A program made the translations under genes and the position numbers. Positions 11,301 through 21,741 of a DNA stretch of 64,000 nt are shown here, piece by piece. Below the pieces are notes generated by a model. It had not been told where the DNA came from and made no database searches. It saw nothing but the letters and a program-made list of their open reading frames with translations. Source of the stretch: Acanthamoeba lenticulata. Taxonomy: Eukaryota > Discosea > Longamoebia > Acanthamoebidae. The stretch lies in contig NAVB01000377.1 in NCBI GenBank assembly GCA_002179805.1, positions 34,310 to 98,309 of the forward strand. The letters are read 5' to 3'. Each line of letters begins with the position of its first letter. The stretch's first letter is position 1.

Positions 11301-11943
11301 CTGGGATGGAACGAGAAGCAGAAAAAGGGAAGTCAGCACCACACGTGCTTAGTGGCAGGCCGCGCACAGGCGGTGGATGATGATGGTGAAGAGGAAGGCG
11401 CACTCAGGTTGGCGTATTGCCACTTCTTCCTGATCTGTGGGGCGAGGAGCAGAATGAACTGCTTGAGCACCCCGATCACCGCCTGTACATTGGGGATGTG
11501 TTGCTTCTTCTCTGCAAGGCGTGAGGGGAGAGAGAAGAGTCAGAAATGTCTCTACTTATTCCCCCGTCCTGTCAACTACGAACACCCTCTACTACATAGG
11601 TCAGCACGGCGTACCCTTCTTTTGTGAGGACTCGAGGTCGGCAAAGCGGGCGAGTAGCACGGCGAAGATTTGCTCGTACTTCTCGACAAAGAATGACTTG
11701 ACCTCATCCTTGGTGCCGCTTTCTATATAGAAAAAATGATTGATTGAAAGAGGAATTAAAGCAAATTAAAGAATAACGCGTAGCATCGGAAGAGTTAATT
11801 TCAATTTTGTTCTAGGTGAGGGAAGGAATCGGAGGCGAACCAATGAAGGAAACAAGTGACTTGAATCGCTTGGCTGGTTTCTCTTTCTCCTTGAGGAAAG
11901 TCTTAAGCTTGGTTTGCGCCTTCTGCGAGAGCGCCGCGCTCAT
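5324..11943 (-). CDS. RalGAP alpha-like / tuberin-family GTPase-activating protein
   Basis: Roughly 20 exons encode a protein near 1,700-1,900 residues, similar in size to animal RALGAPA. The N-terminus (ATG at 11943) reads MSAALSQKAQTKLKTFLKEK, then VKSFFVEKYEQIFAVLLARF, matching the N-terminal helices of RalGAP alpha. The middle is an alpha-solenoid-like region rich in Leu and Trp. The catalytic Rap/RalGAP domain lies at about 5400-6500 and contains RHVGNDAVHIVW, with the Asn thumb in GNDAV, followed by TITSQFNDVHIII and NGLYRIQI. It should stimulate GTP hydrolysis on Ral- or Rap-type GTPases, normally together with a beta subunit. The last exon, after an intron at about 5382-5453, ends in QASLTVAQVGDASSAN. 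A GAT run near 6561-6594 falls inside an intron. Confidence 0.9.
6557..6594. repeat. (CAT)n microsatellite in a RalGAP intron
   Basis: CAT triplets with two CGT interruptions. In one minus-strand frame this would read as about 13 Asp, but splicing from the donor at the TTGTACGCC site (near 6625) to the acceptor GGGGCGCAG (near 6533) keeps the conserved frame and places the run in an intron of about 94 bases. Confidence 0.7.
8901..8941. repeat. (ATC)n microsatellite in a RalGAP intron
   Basis: Imperfect ATC/GTC triplets covering about 40 bases within the RalGAP alpha gene, in a region without a conserved reading frame, so probably intronic. Confidence 0.6.
9412..9477. repeat. Imperfect ATC/AAC triplet repeat in a RalGAP intron
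   Basis: CATCATCATCATCAACAACACC-type triplets of about 65 bases between two well-supported RalGAP exons. It is the third such triplet tract in introns of this gene. Confidence 0.55.
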
Positions 11944-12357
11944 CTTTTCCTCGCCCCACTCGCAAATTCAAGAGAACTGGTGATCTTTTTCAAAGCTGGA
12001 GCTTTTGCTGCCAAGAGATTTGCCGCTTGCGCCTCCCCGCACGGCTCTCTCTTGCTCTTCTCTTCTCGACGTTGCCGCGGCGAGACAACACCACAATTTT
12101 TTTACAGGTGTTTCCTTGTGTGTTTTAGCCCGGTCTTTATTTTGGTGGATCTGCTCGCCCATTGGCGCCTCGGTGAGGACATTAAATCGCGCCGCGCAAC
12201 GCCTCATGGCTGTGCAAAGAAGAGGAGTCCCGCAAACAAAAAGAGGAAGCAACGGCGGAACATGTTTAAGGAGAAGAGGCTGTTGACACTTCCTTGATTC
12301 GCGAAGAGACACGAGCAAAAAGGTGCGGGCTAAAGCGAGGAGAGGAGGAAGAGTTGT
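11944..12357. other. Intergenic region between RalGAP start and exonuclease end
   Basis: 414 bases that should contain the RalGAP promoter and the 3' untranslated region of the exonuclease gene, both on the minus strand. Short unsupported open frames exist on both strands. I see no repeat or RNA gene. Confidence 0.5.
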
Positions 12358-13394
12358 TCAATCCTCCTCTCTTTTGTGCCACATGTCGGCCTCTCGTCCC
12401 GTGATAAAGAGCTGGCACCCATCTTGTATCGTGCGCCGCACGATCTTGGTGATGTTGTTGGCGTCGTCCTTGCCAAAGTGGTGCGCGCCCTCGAGTGGGA
12501 TGTCCAGCTCTCGAAGCATGGTGGTCATTCCTGCAGAGGGCCCAAGCAAGATGCCTGCCTGAGCTTCTGTTGTCTTCAGGTAAGTCTGTGGTTGCGTGTG
12601 ACGTACCTGAAGGCGCCCGGCGCGTCTTGTAGAACTTGTGGTAGACCTCTTTGATGTTGATCCACTCTAGCATGAAATGAGGTACGGGGATGCCCAACAA
12701 GTTGCAGTTGCGCGGCAGAGCGTTCTTGAAGTCCCAGTCTCCACACGTGAGGAAGGCCATTCGTGGACTTTCGCCTTTCGCGGCTGGCAGCAGTCCCTTT
12801 TCCTGGAGCCAGTGCTCAAGGTCGAGCAGCGCAGTGTGCAGGCCTACGGCGTTCTGGTGCCAAGCCTGCGCAGCATCCGCTCCATGTGGTCAGCAAAGGG
12901 CGCCCGAAGGACTGGCAAGAGGAAACGTACATCAGCTTGGCCGAGAGCTCCGTACTTGCCGTCGATGTAGCGCTGCACGACCTCAGGGCTGATATGCGCG
13001 GGCCTGCAGTATCGGTGGAACGTGTCCTCCACCTGTGGCGCCGCGATGAGCACTCCCTCTATGGGGAGTTGATAAAAATGGGGCTCTTGGGTACCTGCAA
13101 GCTGGTGCAGTTAAGGAGAGTGACCGGGACCTCTGTAATCTCATAAAGCCATTCTTCCTGCTCTCCAGAGGAACTGACCTTTTCTCGGCACGCCTCAAAG
13201 TCAAGCACGCATATGTGAGTCCACGGCTGTTGGGCGGTCTCCTCTTCGTCCTCCACTCCTTCTTCGTCTTCCTCACTGTCACTGCTGTCGTTCGTCCTTT
13301 GTGTCTTTTTATCCTCATCTAACTCGGCAAAAAGCTCGTCCTCCAGCGAGGCCCCGAAGGTCGGCTGCAGTAACTGCCATGTTGGCGTCGTCAT
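12358..13394 (-). CDS. ERI1-family DEDDh 3'-5' exonuclease
   Basis: The model starts at ATG 13394 (MTTPTWQLLQ), followed by an acidic linker (SDSEEDEEGVEDEEE). The exonuclease domain opens with HICVLDFEAC, giving the first D and E of the DEDDh set. The next exon has EDTFHRYCRPAHISPEVVQR, equivalent to the substrate-strand region of the family. AFLTCGDWDFKNALP supplies the second Asp. Near the end GAHHFGKDDANNITKIV gives the catalytic His and last Asp. The protein ends READMWHKREED. Relatives (ERI1, ERI3/PrnpIP) trim 3' ends of small RNAs, histone mRNA or 5.8S rRNA; the target here is not visible. It shares a 148-base divergent promoter with the next gene. A second family member lies at 27989-28948. 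Confidence 0.85.
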
Positions 13395-13542
13395 CGCGTC
13401 GTTGTTTGGTTAGTATGCCGCGTTGGTCTCGTCCGCCGACTCGACAACCCTTTTCCGCATCGACGGTCCAAGAAAAGAGCACGAAGAGAAGGAAAAGCAG
13501 GCAGCAAAGCCTTTTCTTTTTTTGCAGCTGTTGTGGGCGTCC

Positions 13543-15417
13543 ATGGCAGAGTCGCACTGCGTAGCGGGGGCGATGGTGGCCTACTTCGTCAGCGACCACG
13601 GTTTTGGCCACGCGGCACGGTCGTGTAAGTGTTCTTTTCTTTCCCTTCCTCTTTTCCTCCACCCTCCTCCGTTCACTGGGGCGCAGTGGCACTGTTGGCA
13701 GAGCTGCTGCGGAGGGGGGTCCAAGTTGTCGTGGTGTCCAACGTGCCTCGCTGGTTCTTTGAGGAAAGCCTCCACGACCAGCCCTTCGACCACATCGCCA
13801 CGCAGGTATCAGTGGTTCACAGTGTGCTTGTGCTGTTCTTCGACTCTCACTCGCGACGTCTCGCCAGGTGGACGTCGGAGTGCACCAGAAAACGAGTGTT
13901 GAGATCGACTACGAGTTGACGCTCGAGCGGCTACAACAGCACTGGGGCAACATCAACCAAAAGGCATTGGTTCAACTCGGTGTTGGCGCTCAGTGCGCAA
14001 GTGCTCATACTTTATGCAGGTCGACTTCTTGGCGGGTGAGTTGCGCGAGAGGTTCGCCAAGGCCACCGAACGAGGAGCAACGCTTCATCGGATCGTGTTT
14101 GATATCACCGCGCTTGCACCTCTTGTCGCAGAGAAGCTGGGCGTGCCCTCGGTCGGCATCTCCAACTTCACCTGGTGCGCCATGAGCTTACCATCATAGA
14201 GGGTTTGAATCATCATCATCATTCCTAACGCATGCTTCACAGGGATTGGATTTACGAGCCCTTTGTGGAGAAGCTGCCCCGCTTCCAGACCTTCATCGAC
14301 TTGCACAAGCAAGCCTACGCCAAGGTGCGGTGCTCATAGAAGACGACTTTTTGAGCCTCGATAGAGAGACTCACGCCTTGGGCTCTGCGATGCCGATGGC
14401 GACCAACCGTCGCAGACCTCGCTGCTGCTGAACCTGGTCTACAGCGAGATCAAGGGCCTGGGCTGTCCCTCGTACGAGATCCCGTGGCTGGTGCGGAGCG
14501 CATCGCTGGACAAGCAGACCGTGCGGACCCGCTTGGGGCTCAGTACGTCAACTCCCGATGTGCCGCAGCTCGTGCAACCTGGCTGACCCGGTGATGGACA
14601 TCACAGGCCAGACCAAGCGCTATTGTTTGTACTCGTTTGGGGGCCACACGTTCCCACTGGACAAGGTCAACGAGTGGCAGGTGAGTTCAGCGCCCTTCGT
14701 TTTGGTTTGGTTGGGTGCTGTGCGCTGAGATGCAGCGCGGGCCATACAGGTGCCCAAGGAGTGGTGCGTGGTGTTGGTGAGCAAGGCGCTGGCCGACCAC
14801 AACACCGGCGACATCGCGAAGCAGGGCAAGGAGGGGGTGGCCTTTCTGGCGCAAACGCAGCTCGACGAACTGAAGATCCAATATGTGGATCTGGTCGCCG
14901 CTGTGGTACAACTCCTGCCCGTGATCTTCCTTGGTCGGTCGGCCATTGGTCATCCTCACCTTGGCTTGTGCGGGCACAGGATTTGGTCGTGTGCAAGACC
15001 GGCTACGGGATCGTCAGCGAGTGCATCCGCCATGGCACAAGGTATGGCCGTGGGCGTCATCTCCTCCTGCCGAGCCACCACTGAGGGCTCTTCCTGCTCA
15101 TCACGTGTGCGTGTGCTTCGCAGTGTGCTGTACACCGACCGGCCGGGATTCATCGAGCACGAGTCGATGGCGCGGGCCTTCCAGGAGAACGTGAGCTCTG
15201 ACGTGGTCACCTTGGATGAGGTGCGAAACCACTCGCTCGGCGGCGATCCTCTCCTGTCCTCACCTGTCCTCACTACGATTGGCAGGTGTTGGAGGCCGCC
15301 CCGTCGCTCTGGGTCAAGGCCAACCAAGTCGTGCCCAACACCAAGCAGAGCCGCTACCCCTTTGATGGCGCCCAACGTGCGGCGGACCGCATCCTGCAAT
15401 CCTCTTGGTGCTCCTGA
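13543..15417 (+). CDS. GT-B glycosyltransferase-like protein related to L-arabinokinase N-domain
   Basis: About nine exons. The start MAESHCVAGAMVAYFVSDHG is followed by FGHAARS, the Gly-His-Gly motif family that opens the N-terminal glycosyltransferase-like domain of plant L-arabinokinase and related bacterial proteins. Conserved pieces follow: LLRRGVQVVVVSN, HRIVFDITALAPLVAEKLGV, RYCLYSFGGH, and a donor-site segment VCKTGYGIVSECIRHG followed by YTDRPGFIEHE. It ends ADRILQSSWCS. The protein is near 400 residues and has no GHMP kinase domain, so it is the glycosyltransferase-like half alone. The sugar donor and acceptor are unknown. A TTTTTTTGCAG just before the ATG could be a splice acceptor, so an upstream exon is possible. 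Confidence 0.7.
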
Positions 15418-15547
15418 TGTCTGCGCAGTTCAGCGATCCCCACCAGCCCCCAATCTGAGAAATTCGTCGTGTTGTCGACATAAATAGAATAATAAATAAA
15501 TAAAAGCAACAGATATTCGTAACAAGCAAGAAGACAAGGACGCCCAC

Positions 15548-17879
15548 ATGGAGCACCACGAAGAACGAGACATGGAGTCGTGCGCAGGTGACGAGCTGGT
15601 GAGCGAGACCGGGTCTTGGGATGCAGCAGAAGCAGAGACCAAGTGCGACGAAGCCGAGCGCGTGCGGGGCTCCTTCCTGGGCCTCGCCTGGGGCGACGTC
15701 TACGGCTGCCCCGTCGAAGGCTGGCGCTCCGGCGGTATCGCTCAGGTTTGCTCTTCTTCCTCTCTCTCTCTCTCTCTCTCTTGCATTCTCTTCTCGCCCT
15801 CTCACGTTGCTGGCCGCATGCAGGTGTACGGGACGTACGATCACTTGCTGCCCAAGGAGTACCCGCTCGCGGCCATCGCCGCGTTGGGCAAGGGCTACAT
15901 CCGAAAGCTGCGCCCCATTGGTACGAGGATCCCCATCGTCGTAGGGAACGTCATCTCGAGATGAGCCATTGACCAGCTCCTCCTCGCGCAACTGCAGGGC
16001 TCTACTCGGACGACACCCAGCAGTGCATGGCGCTGATCCAGTGCTGTCTATTCGATGAGCAAGCGACCGCCGAGTGTGCCAGCGATGACGACGACGAGAC
16101 CGAAGAGAACGAGAACGAGAACGAGAACGAGGAGGCGCTGCAGACAACAGCAGCTGAGGCGGGAACGGCCGCGACCGCTGAGCACCGGCCCGAGGGCACG
16201 ACAACGCCAGCAAAGAAGCCGCTGCCCAAGGGGATGGGCCGCGTGAACAAAGGCCCAGCGCCCGAAGTGCGGCTCGGGTGGGACGCTCGACGGTGGGGCC
16301 GCTTGCTGGGCGCCATGCTCCGACGAGACGCCCTGCGCGACTACGGCCGCAACTTCAAGGAGGCCGTCGCCAAGCACAACCACCGCATCCCGCCCCAGCA
16401 GGCCGGTAGCAAATCCGAGGGCATGGGCGCCGCCATGCGCATCGGTACGAGCCCCTTCTTCTAATTTTAATTTTTTCAAATTTTTTGGATAATTTAAAAA
16501 TGAATTTGTTATCACTTCAATTTTTTGTATTTTTTTTTACAGGCGCGCTGGGAGGGCTGTTCCGCAACGAGCCGGAGCTGCTGGCCGCGTGCGCCTGGGA
16601 GGCCAGCTTGGCCACGCACGCCACGCTGCCGGCGGCCTCCATGTCCTACGCGGTGGCCTACGCCGTGTCACGGCTGGCCAAGGGCGACTCGGTGGCCGAG
16701 GTGCGGGACAAGCTCCCGGGCGCCGTGTCGGCGCGCGAGAAGCACTGGCTGCTCAGCCCGGGCGACTGGGAGCTGTGGGCGTCGACGGAGAACTGCCACC
16801 TGATCTCCCACTGCCTCCGGACCGTCTTTACCGAGCTCGACCTGACCGACCGGCAAGGTTGTGCCCTCCTCCCCTCCCTCGAGGCCGAAGATGATGATGA
16901 TGACGTCTCATGTCCGTGGGTGTGCGATGACGCAGGCATTCGCGAGTTCCTGTCCCAGAACGCCAAGCCGCACCTGGCCGAGGGCTTTGTCAAGGCCCAC
17001 CCCAACCAGGTTCATCCCCCTCGAACGACAACACACACACACACACGCCTCCTGCAGCTCCAAGACTGACGCGTAACGACGCCGGGCAGGGCCATGTGCT
17101 GTTGGGAGGCGTGCATGGGCTGGTCATGGCCCTCCTGCCCGACATCGAACCACAGGCCATCCTGCGGGTACCCACCATCGTCTTCCTCATCATCGTCTTG
17201 TCTCTCATGCCGAGGTGTTCTCTCTCGTTGACGATCGAATGGGAATAACAGGAAATCGTGGTGCTGGGCTACGACACGGACACCGTGGCCGCCATTTGGT
17301 ACGACGACGGACCCCAGCTGCTCCTAAAGCGCCTCGCGCCACCTGAGCGCGAAAGCTCAAGCTGACGGCAACACTACACAAACAACAGCGGAAGTGTGTT
17401 GGGCGCACGCTTTGGCACGGGATGGATCCCCATGGATCTCCTGCTCGAGCGGGACCGCCTCCTCGCCTACGCCGATGCCCTCGTCACTGGTGCTTCATTC
17501 TCTCTTCTCCTCTTCGTCTCTTCTCATGTTCGCGTTCTCGTGGCCTCGAGGATGCTGACGTCTTGCGATCACATGATGTGCAGCCGGACGAGAGGACGAC
17601 CGGCGACGGCCGCATGAGCTGGAGACGATGGAGGAGATGGTGGAGAAGGAGAAGAAGCTGACGGCGTGGGGCCGCCACACGAAGCAGCAGAACGGGATGT
17701 CCAAACGACTCGCGCATCAGGCACCGCGCGGCGCGAGAAAGGTCGAGGACTCGTCTTCCGCCAACGGCGACGGCAAGAACAACCCGGACGAGGAGGATCC
17801 ACGCGGAAAGAGCGCGGGCCGAGGCAAAAAGGGCAACAAGAAGAGCAAGAAGGGCAAGAACAAGGCGAACCGCGACTGA
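15548..17879 (+). CDS. ADP-ribosylglycohydrolase family protein with Lys-rich tail
   Basis: About nine exons. The N-terminal motif GSFLGLAWGDVYGCPVEGW matches the G-x-x-x-G-x-A-x-G-D-x-x-G pattern of the family. The first metal site reads LYSDDTQQCMA and the second GYDTDTVAAI, followed by SVLGARFG. These residues bind two Mg2+ and support removal of ADP-ribose from proteins, nucleic acids or small molecules. Two additions are unusual: an acidic low-complexity insert (ENENENENEE, coded near 16100-16140) plus linker after the first metal site, and a C-terminal tail with GKKGNKKSKKGKNK that could be a nuclear or nucleolar signal (inference). Introns carry CT-rich and poly-T tracts. Stop is TGA at 17877-17879, 97 bases from a convergent gene. 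Confidence 0.85.
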
Positions 17880-17975
17880 TGGTGATGATGTAATGGTGAG
17901 GTTGCAAAACGAAGTACAGAAAAAAACATGAGCTCAAATCGTTGTGACTCGTTGCGTAGCGGCGCCAACTGATGT

Positions 17976-20042
17976 TCAACTAAAGGCGGCGTAGAAGGAC
18001 GCGGTCGAGTCGGTGAAGAGCTTCGAGTTGGCCTCGCCTGGTGTGGCCTGAGGAGGCGACTTGTTGTTGCTCGCAAGCGACATCATCGGCACTGGTTGTT
18101 GCATGTTGGTGGGTCGCAGCCCGGTCACGTCCGAGTTGCGGCGCACGATTGGGGTCGAGGCCGCTGCTGGGGTGGTGGTACTGGTGGTGGCCTTGCTCTG
18201 CTTGATTGTCTGGATGTGGTTCAGAATCGCCACCATGTCCTCGGTGGGGAGCCGCAGGTACTGTGCGTGGAGAGCAGAGTGTGAGATAAAGAGGGCCACA
18301 AGCATCAAACACGGTGGCCGACACACCTGCAGATCTTCCTCTTGAATGGTGAGCAAGGTCTCGTAGCCGACGCCTTCGTCCTGAAACAACTTGATGTACT
18401 GCTTGCGGTCGATGGCAGTAAAGAACGCCTCAAGCGTGGGCACATGCTCCGTCGCGACTGTTGATCTCGTAACTGGTTGACCACCAGTGCAGTCAGCCAA
18501 CACAGCCCAGATCATACACAAGGGACAAAGTGTTGTAACGCACCAGGAGGCTGGGCGACACTCTTGGACTCGGGGGAGACGGCAAACTCGGTCCAGAATG
18601 AGGAGCTCGGGTTCTTGCGTTCTGAACAGCTCACACGAGAGGTGAAGTGGCGTTAGACAAGTGCAAGAACGGGATGATTGAAAACATCGGAGACAGTGCG
18701 CACGAGTGAGGGTCCCTGTGGCGGCAGTACTACGGCCAATCACTGCAGACTTGGCGGTGGCCCTTGCGGAGAAGGAGCCCGTCTTGGCAAAGCTCATGGG
18801 GGTTGGCGGCTCGTGACTCGCGGTCAGTCCCGCCGTTGGGAGCGTGGGCAGAGCCGCGTTCTTTGATGGGACCGGGGTGCGTGCGCCAGGCCGTCCACTG
18901 GCTTCGCTGGTCGGCGGCACAGCAAAGGCGCTATGGTGGCCGAGGAGAGAGAGTTCGATCATCCATGAGGAAGTGATTCCGCAACGAGTGGTCAGGCGTA
19001 CCGGAAGAAGGATGCGGCAGACTTGGTCTTCTTCTTGGATCCTTTGTCATCTTCGTCCTCACTCTCGCTCACGCTGCTGTCACTAGGCTCCTCTTCGTCA
19101 TCACTCACGCCTGCGTTCCTCCCCAGTGCATCGTACACCAAGGCATGAGCAAGTGGTCTGTCCCACGCAGCTGCGGGCGTTCCTTCGCACCGTAAGGCAG
19201 AAGCTTCATCTTCAGAGGCTTGGGCAGAGTAGCGTGGGCCATCTCCTGACCCTCCAGATCAGGACCAGACATGGAGCGCTGGCTCGTGCCATAGCACAAG
19301 TTGTTAGTCGAGTAGCAAACAACAAACGAAAGAAGAAAGCCACGTTGAAAGCCTTCTGACATACCACCATCTGCGAGGAAGGAGGCGTGATCGAGTCGGG
19401 AAGAGCAGACAACGACAGGGAGAGTTCGGAACTCCTCTGAAGGCGAACACGTTAAGGTCAGCAGAATAGGAACATTGTTTTACTGGTGACGACGTACCTT
19501 CATGGACGGTGCAGCGTTTTGAGGTGACGTTGCTGTTTTGCAAGAGAGGGTGTGAGAGAAGGACAGAGGCAGAGTGCAGCAGACGCGTACATTGAACGGG
19601 CAAGGTAGAAGACCTGAGGTCGTTGATAGATTCAGTGATCATGACGATGTCTGCGTAGTTGTCACCTGTCCCAGCGAGCTTCTCTATGCGCTCTTCCGTG
19701 AGGCGAAGCAGCACCTTGCCGTTGATGCGCCCAAACTTGGCTTTGTACTCGCCCATGTCTGTTTCAAACAAACAAAAATAAAAATAAGAATAAAAAACAA
19801 AAAAAAACAAAAAAAACAAAAAAACAAAAAAAAACAGATATGGTGGGTCGAGGAGAGCCATTGAAGACATGCTGAGAAGGTAGTACTTATGGCCTCGAGC
19901 CAAGCTTTGACCTGGTCAGCATCCCAGTTGAGAGGATCTCCCCTTGGGGGCGCTTCGCTCCTCTTCCTGCACACGATGGGAGAAACAAGCTGAGCAAACC
20001 TCCATATGAAAAGCCTCGTCTCGAAGAGTACGTTGTGCTCAT
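17976..20042 (-). CDS. Two-SAM-domain protein
   Basis: The likely start is ATG 20042: exon 1 is only four codons (MST plus a split codon), joined by a 64-base intron to KRSEAPPRGDPLNWDADQ. The first SAM domain runs WDADQVKAWLEAI, DMGEYKAKFGRINGKVLLRL, TEERIEKLAG. A second SAM domain near 18220-18430 reads LEAFFTAIDRKQYIKLFQDE and YETLLTIQEEDLQ. Between them is a Ser/Asp/Glu-rich linker with DSSVSESEDEDDKGSKKK and a Ser/Pro-rich region. The tail is Thr/Ser/Pro-rich. SAM domains form helical oligomers or bind partner SAM domains or RNA, so a scaffold role is likely (inference). It diverges from the rhodanese gene with only 132 bases between starts. Confidence 0.7.
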
Positions 20043-20174
20043 GAGTTCGAAAACCGCTGGCGCTCTCCTTAACGTGAATCGTTACAGGTCACAAACAGGC
20101 AGGCCCGCAACACTCGCGGGCAAGGAAAAAAAGAGAAGAAAATGCGAAACAAAATAAAACAAAAAAAAACCAAG

Positions 20175-20693
20175 ATGAGGAGAAGCACATCGCTCGTACC
20201 CTGGAGCCACAGCTGTGCAAGGCGCGCAAGCAATGCTGCGGCACTCTTGAGTGGTAGGAGATGGTTTTCCGCATCCAATGCGGGCATTATTTCCAAGGAG
20301 GAGCTGCGCCAGAAGCTGCAGACCAATCCTGACGGGTTCCACCTCCTCGACGTTCGCCAGCCGTACGAGCTGGAAGCCCTCCCGGCCATTCACCCTCGTG
20401 CCCGGCTCATCCCTGGTATGCTGACCTCCCTTGGCGGAGATTAGGCCTGGATTGGGCTCACGAGTTGAGCGGAAACTTGTGCAGTGCAAGAGCTGCCCCG
20501 AGCGCTGGAGCTGAGCGAAGACGAATGGGAGGACCTGTATAACTTTCCAAAGCCACAAACGACGGAGGAGATCGTGTGCTACTGCAAGGCCGGCATGCGG
20601 AGCGACATGGCATGCTCCTTCCTCCGCCAAAAGGGCTACAGCCGCGTCATCAACTACGCCGGCTCCGCCCAGGACTGGTGGTCGTCTTCATAA
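20175..20693 (+). CDS. Mitochondrial rhodanese-domain sulfurtransferase
   Basis: The ATG at 20175 gives an N-terminus rich in Arg, Ser and Ala with no acidic residues (HSCARRASNAAALLSGRRWF), a typical mitochondrial presequence. The rhodanese domain starts ISKEELRQKLQ, then FHLLDVRQPYELEALPAIHP. One intron (about 20417-20484) joins IP to VQELPRALEL. The active-site loop is CKAGMRS, with the persulfide-forming Cys; the final strand reads GYSRVINYAGSAQDWW. Length is about 150 residues, normal for a single-domain thiosulfate sulfurtransferase of the TSTD/GlpE type. It should transfer sulfane sulfur to a thiophilic acceptor in the mitochondrial matrix. An ATG 42 bases upstream in frame exists but sits in an A-rich leader. 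Confidence 0.85.
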
Positions 20694-20839
20694 GTGGCGT
20701 CGCGAAGTGTACACTATAATAATAGCGAGTGGTGCGTTGTTGGTGCCAACGCAAATGCATTTGCCAACAAACAAAATGGAGATATGTACAGACAAAGGAG
20801 AGGGAATATGCAATATGCCACGCCAACAGCTGCTACGAA

Positions 20840-21259
20840 CTACACGTACACTGCTGACGAGTGCGTCGTGGCCAGCCCTTGGCCTGGTCGTGGCGGAGGA
20901 GGAGGGCAGTAGCCAACGGCCGAGTGCGAGGAGCCAAGCGCCAGAGGAGGACAAGCGGGCGATGTGGGGATCGCCGGGGCCGGCCTCACGGGCAGGGCGG
21001 GCGGGCAGGCCGCGGTCGGCGTCGGCGGCTGGAGCCCTGCGGCGCCGTAGTGGCCCAGTGAGGGCGGAGGCGGGGCCACGCCCCACCCCGACGCTGTGTG
21101 CTGTGCTTGGGGTATCGGCTGCAAGTAACTGTTGGTGACGAGGCGAGTCAGCCACACAGAACGACAAAGGAAGCCAGTAAGTGGTGAGGCGTACTTGGGC
21201 ACGTAGTTTGAGGATACCTGGCCTGTGTTGCCGTATGACTTCTTCTTTCGGAAGAACAT
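20840..21259 (-). CDS. Small proline-rich hypothetical protein
   Basis: I do not recognise this gene. A minimal model starts at ATG 21259 (MFFRKKKSYGNTGQ) and has one 66-base intron at about 21129-21194, with GT-AG ends, which joins SSNYVPN to YLQPIPQAQH in frame. The rest is rich in Pro, Ala and Gly, with APPPPSLGHYG and YCPPPPPRPGQG, and ends SSAVYV. The proline runs could bind profilin, SH3 or WW domains (inference). More coding exons may lie upstream up to about 21603, where an open frame begins MKEMKKKL, but I could not join them with confidence. The high proline content makes it possible that part of this is not protein-coding. Confidence 0.4.
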   Translation of the reverse strand: MFFRKKKSYGNTGQVSSNYVPKYASPLTGFLCRSVWLTRLVTNSYLQPIPQAQHTASGWGVAPPPPSLGHYGAAGLQPPTPTAACPPALPVRPAPAIPTSPACPPLALGSSHSAVGYCPPPPPRPGQGLATTHSSAVYV

Positions 21260-21741
21260 GTTGGTTGGTGTGACTGGTCTGGAAGGGAAAGGGCGATATG
21301 TCTCGTGTAAGCTGGGCTTTGCCGGTTTTGTGATGGGCATTGAGCAACAAGTGCAGGCCCACCCCAAGTTAAACGCAGCGATAGATAGGCGAAAAGTGCC
21401 TTTGGGGTTCAACAGCCAAGCTTGTTACACCACCAGCTCACGTGAGCTCGACCTGCGCACCAACCACTTTTTGAGATGCGTTTGTTTTTTTTTTTTGTTG
21501 CAGGTCGACACAAGCCCGGCTGTCCCCCATCTGGAGCAAGACGAAGCAGTACAGCCTCGGTATCGCATGATGGAGCAACCAGCTTTTTCTTCATCTCCTT
21601 CATCTTCTTCTACTTGAAGACCATTGGCCACCCTTGCCGACCCTGCTTGCCCAACAGCAGCAGGCGGGCGAAAACCAACAAGCTTGGCACAATGGGCCGA
21701 AAAGGGTTCGTTGTGTATTGAGTGCCAAAATTGCTTGCGTT
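21260..21741. other. Region between small proline-rich gene and SAC phosphatase gene
   Basis: About 480 bases. It may hold 5' exons of the small proline-rich gene (a minus-strand frame opens at 21603) and the 3' flank of the SAC phosphatase gene. A plus-strand frame at 21225-21617 is also open. A poly-T tract followed by GTTGCAG at about 21483-21504 could be an acceptor on plus. No firm gene call can be made. Confidence 0.35.
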
